The translations under genes were made by a program, and so were the position numbers. A stretch of 47,180 nucleotides of DNA from Porphyrobacter sp. TH134 (GTDB taxonomy: Bacteria > Pseudomonadota > Alphaproteobacteria > Sphingomonadales > Sphingomonadaceae): the NCBI RefSeq assembly GCF_002855495.1, contig NZ_PKRO01000023.1, forward strand, positions 1 through 47,180, in the 5' to 3' direction. Positions 44,645 through 47,180 of the stretch are shown here, piece after piece (positions within the stretch are counted from its first letter, which is position 1; every line of letters starts with the position of its first letter). The notes beneath the pieces are model-generated. The model did no database searches. It saw only the letters and a list, made by a program, of their open reading frames with translations, and was not told where the DNA came from.

Positions 44645-45631
44645 TTACCCCCTGTCAAACGCCGCCTGCACTTCGTCCGCGTCCGTGATCCCGCTGGCCA
44701 CCAGCACCATCAGCAGCATCCGCGCCTTGGCCGGGCCGAGCGCCCGTGCTGCGACCAGCCCCAAGGCATCGTCATCGACCTCGACATTGCGGTCGACCAG
44801 CCCTTCATCGACGCGGCTGGCGCGGACCACCGGGACGCCGCTCGCCGCCGCACGGGACAGGGCTTCCAGCACGCTCGCCGGGGCATTGCCCTGCCCCATG
44901 CCCGCCAGCACGATCCCGCGCGCGCCGATGCCGAGCAGGGCTTCGACCGGCTTTGCATCCATCCCCGCGCCCGCCGTGAGGATCGCGACCCGCGGCAGCT
45001 CTGCCGGGAACGGATAGCGCGCCGGCTCTCCCAACCGGTGGGGCGGGCCGAACCAGTCGAGGCTTGAGGGGGTCACGCGCGCCAGCGGGCCGCGCGGGAA
45101 GGTGCGGAAGGCGTCGATGGCGCTGGTCGCGGCCTTCCGCGCATCGCGCGCGGGCAGCACCGCATCGCCCATCACCAGCATGACGCCGCGCCCGGCCGCC
45201 GCTGCGTCGCTCGCCACCTTCACCGCATTGGCGAAGTTGCGCATCCCGTCCGTGCCCACCGCATCGGCGGGCCGCATCGCCCCGACAAGGATCACCGGCT
45301 TGGCGGTGGGCAGCGTCAGATCCAGCAGGAAGCCGGTTTCCTCTGCCGTATCCGTGCCGTGGGTGATGATCACCGCGTCCACCGCCGGATCGGCCAGTGC
45401 GCCCATGCACGCCGCGTGGAGCGCGCGCCATTCCGCCATGCCGATATCCTGCGAGCCGATCCGCGCCACATCCTGCGGCACCAGCTGCGCTGCAAGGCCC
45501 AGCGCATCGAGGTGCGCAATCAGGGTTTCGAGCGCGAGGCCGCCGGGCCGGTACGCTGCGCCCGTGGCGCTGCTGCCCGCACCGGCAATCGTGCCGCCGG
45601 TGCCCAATACGAGAATGCGAGGGGGTATCAT
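44645..45631 (-). CDS. L-asparaginase-type amidohydrolase
   Basis: The 328-residue protein shows the two catalytic motifs, VLGTGGTIAG with the first Thr and ITHGTDTAEETGFLLDL with the second Thr-Asp pair, and an asparaginase C-domain (GIVLAGMGQGNAPASVLEAL). No signal peptide is evident, so it may be a cytoplasmic form. It hydrolyses asparagine (or glutamine) to the acid and ammonia. It lies 19 bases upstream of the GNAT stop on the same strand and may be co-transcribed. Confidence 0.93.
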   Translation of the reverse strand: MIPPRILVLGTGGTIAGAGSSATGAAYRPGGLALETLIAHLDALGLAAQLVPQDVARIGSQDIGMAEWRALHAACMGALADPAVDAVIITHGTDTAEETGFLLDLTLPTAKPVILVGAMRPADAVGTDGMRNFANAVKVASDAAAAGRGVMLVMGDAVLPARDARKAATSAIDAFRTFPRGPLARVTPSSLDWFGPPHRLGEPARYPFPAELPRVAILTAGAGMDAKPVEALLGIGARGIVLAGMGQGNAPASVLEALSRAAASGVPVVRASRVDEGLVDRNVEVDDDALGLVAARALGPAKARMLLMVLVASGITDADEVQAAFDRG

Positions 45632-45650
45632 CCCCCCGCCCTAGAGGCTG

Positions 45651-46241
45651 TCACAGCCCGTTGGAAGCGCCGAACTGATCGAAGACCGCCGCCAGCCCCG
45701 GCACATCGCTTTCCGCCCTGAGCGCTGACAGCGCCTCGGCAATGTCGATCTCCAGCTGCGAGACGCCGGCATCAAACCCCTTCCCTTCCGCCCCGAGCGA
45801 GCGGACCAGCGTCAGCGCCGGGCGGTTTTCGGGCAGGATGTTGACCGACAGCCGCGCCAACCCTTCGCGCTGGCAATCGAGCAGCAGCACCGCTGTCAGC
45901 AGACGCGCAAGGCCGCGGCCATGATAGGCATCCACCACCGCGACCGAAAACTCCGCGGCGCCCGGATCATCAGCTTCGCGGAAGGCATGGACCACGCCCA
46001 GCGCTGGCACTTCGGGCAAATCCGAGCGCAGCGCGCCCCACGCGATGTGATCGTGCCCATCGACCGTGACCAGCGCGCGGATCACCTGCGGCGGCGCCTC
46101 GCGCATGCCGGAAAAGAACCGCAGATAGCGCGACTGGGGCGAAAGCTGCGCGATTCCATCCTTGATGCGCTGTTCATCATCCTTGCGCACCCGGCGAATG
46201 CAGACGGGCGTTCCATCATTCAGCTGCGTCTCAATGATCAT
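45651..46241 (-). CDS. GNAT-family N-acetyltransferase
   Basis: The 196-residue protein has the GNAT core. It begins with TPVCIRRVRKDDEQRIKDGIAQLSPQSRYLRFFS, continues through AAEFSVAVVDAYHGRGLARLLTAVLL (acetyl-CoA loop R-G-L-A) and reaches LSVNILPENRPALTLVRSLGAEGKGF. This N-terminal region is that of Pat-like protein acetyltransferases without their large acyl-CoA-synthetase part. It is upstream of the asparaginase gene. The target is not determined. Confidence 0.87.
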   Translation of the reverse strand: MIIETQLNDGTPVCIRRVRKDDEQRIKDGIAQLSPQSRYLRFFSGMREAPPQVIRALVTVDGHDHIAWGALRSDLPEVPALGVVHAFREADDPGAAEFSVAVVDAYHGRGLARLLTAVLLLDCQREGLARLSVNILPENRPALTLVRSLGAEGKGFDAGVSQLEIDIAEALSALRAESDVPGLAAVFDQFGASNGL

Positions 46242-46410
46242 GCCGCTTCATAACCGTGTTCGCGCTGCGTCCCAAGGCGGGATCGCTGCCCGAGGATATC
46301 CCAGGTCTGGCGAATATGCGATGCTAGCAGGCACCACTGCCTCTGGACCGTTGGCGCTGGACGGGTTGCGGCCCTCTGGGCCGGCTCGGCTGTTAAACAA
46401 GCCTTCCGCG

Positions 46411-47082
46411 TTAAGCCCCGACCCTCGCCTTCATGATCTGGAAGCGATCAGCCAGCCAGTCCGTGTATCGCAACGCGGGTTCCTCGATGAATTTCCAAGA
46501 GGCGATCGCAATGATGAGTACAAGAGGAAATGACCAGGCCATATTTTCATACGGACCAAAATCAGCGTTATTCATCGCTACAAGCTGCTGGATTGGAAAA
46601 GCATAGATGTAGATCCCGTAAGAGAAATCACCAATGCTGTTGTATCGCATAAGCACGCCTCTCGGCACGAAGGCGAAAATTGACACAGAGTATGCAAGCG
46701 CACTGACGACGAAGAAGGGCGCATAAGCAGAATACAGCATCGGGATGCATAGTAGCCAGAGCAAGCCGCCGATCTTCCAGTTGAGCGACAAGCGGTCCCG
46801 CCACAGGTAGGCAGCCATCCCAAGCACAAATGGGTAACCCACCTGAATGAGCAGATCGACCCTGCGAAGTGCTGGATGCGTTGGGCTCCAGTCCAGCGCG
46901 ATAATGAAGAAGACTGCAACCACGCCGGTGAAAGCCAGAAAGAGCATCCGGTGCCTAAACAATCCAGCGAGCCCCAGCACAACCACACCACCATAACAGA
47001 GCACTTCGTAGAACAGAGTCCACAAACTGCCATTGATCGCAGCTGGATAGGGGTTAAGCGCGAAGACACCCGGTAGAGTAAA
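46411..47082 (-). pseudogene. Acyltransferase-3 family membrane protein, 5' part missing
   Basis: The frame runs leftward from just after an in-frame TAG (47085-47083). It begins FTLPGVFALNPYPAAINGSLWTLFYEVLCYG, the middle-of-protein motif of OafA/NodX-type acyltransferases, and holds about six further hydrophobic helices ending FIEEPALRYTDWL. Full proteins have roughly 130 more residues and two or three more helices at the N-terminus, absent here. Base composition is visibly more A+T-rich than its neighbours. The likely cause is insertion of a mobile element at about 47083. Such enzymes O-acetylate surface polysaccharides. Confidence 0.75.
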
Positions 47083-47085
47083 CTA

Positions 47086-47180
47086 GACCTGTTGCGAAAG
47101 CCGGGCCAGTTTGATTTTTCTGGGACATCGAGTGAGGACAGGGGGGTGTCTTTTGATGCAAGGGATCAGAAGCCGGCCTC
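47086..47180 (+). mobile_element. Probable left end of an insertion sequence (continues past the window)
   Basis: The acyltransferase reading breaks at 47083-47090, where new sequence starts (ACCTGTTGCGAAAGCCGGGC). About 55 bases in, a run GAGGACAGGGG precedes a GTG at 47146 that opens a frame to the edge (MSFDARDQKPA). This is the expected layout of a terminal repeat, leader and transposase start, but no transposase motif is reached, so the family is not assigned. Confidence 0.35.

Overview
The window is a GC-rich, densely packed bacterial chromosome segment. Gene content and order (a CcrM-type GANTC methylase, an aa3-oxidase subunit IV-like micro-protein, chvI-chvG-hprK-rapZ-EIIA-HPr beside pckA, three-part transhydrogenase genes) point to an alphaproteobacterium. 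Sphingomonadales, probably an Erythrobacter/Porphyrobacter-like genus, is the best guess from the style of the proteins and of the small palindromic repeats; this is inference, since no marker RNA is present. Two perfect or canonical ParB-binding parS sites (6611 and 20970) put the window in the origin-proximal part of the main chromosome, although oriC and parAB are not inside it.

Layout. 1-4038: a minus-strand energy cluster (CoxIV-like peptide, pntAA, a DUF559 nuclease-like gene, pntAB, pntB, small membrane protein). The DUF559 gene is bracketed by 46-bp inverted repeats and splits the pnt operon. 4332-9930: an NtrC-like regulator with a degenerate GAFTGA loop, an SDR, parS-1, a PhoD-like phosphatase, folP and a beta-barrel protein. 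10100-13895: ccrM with a DnaA-box/GANTC-rich upstream region, rnhB, a PQQ-type sugar dehydrogenase and a GNAT. 14051-17179: DUF1285 protein, CoA-type Nudix hydrolase and CCA-adding enzyme in overlapping order, then a small exported protein. 17252-24833: parC, a DJ-1/PfpI protein, ferredoxin, two cysteine desulfurases (the first carries parS-2 in its coding sequence), an alpha/beta hydrolase, a TonB-like protein and a small membrane protein. 24908-30451: DUF885 lipoprotein, a cNMP-binding/thioredoxin-reductase-like fusion, a gluzincin-like TPR protein and a small helical protein. 30573-37178: pckA, divergent from the ChvI/ChvG - HprK - RapZ - EIIA - HPr cluster. This is a sensory/regulatory PTS with no sugar permease, coupled to a two-component system and facing gluconeogenesis. 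37211-46241: housekeeping genes (rRNA methylase, rmuC, def, recR, fmt, truA) and metabolic enzymes, interspersed with REP-like palindromes. 46411-47180: a visibly more A+T-rich acyltransferase remnant cut off at about 47083, probably by an insertion sequence that continues past the edge.

The most unusual signals are: (a) the DUF559 element, whose two ends share a length-conserved two-hairpin structure with compensatory base changes, and whose terminal hairpin contains the only good ribosome-binding site of pntAB; (b) the ccrM upstream region, with a consensus DnaA box and six GANTC sites in about 150 bp; (c) the pair of parS sites, one of them encoding the peptide MFHVEH inside a cysteine desulfurase. 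I saw no rRNA, tRNA, CRISPR array or prophage.
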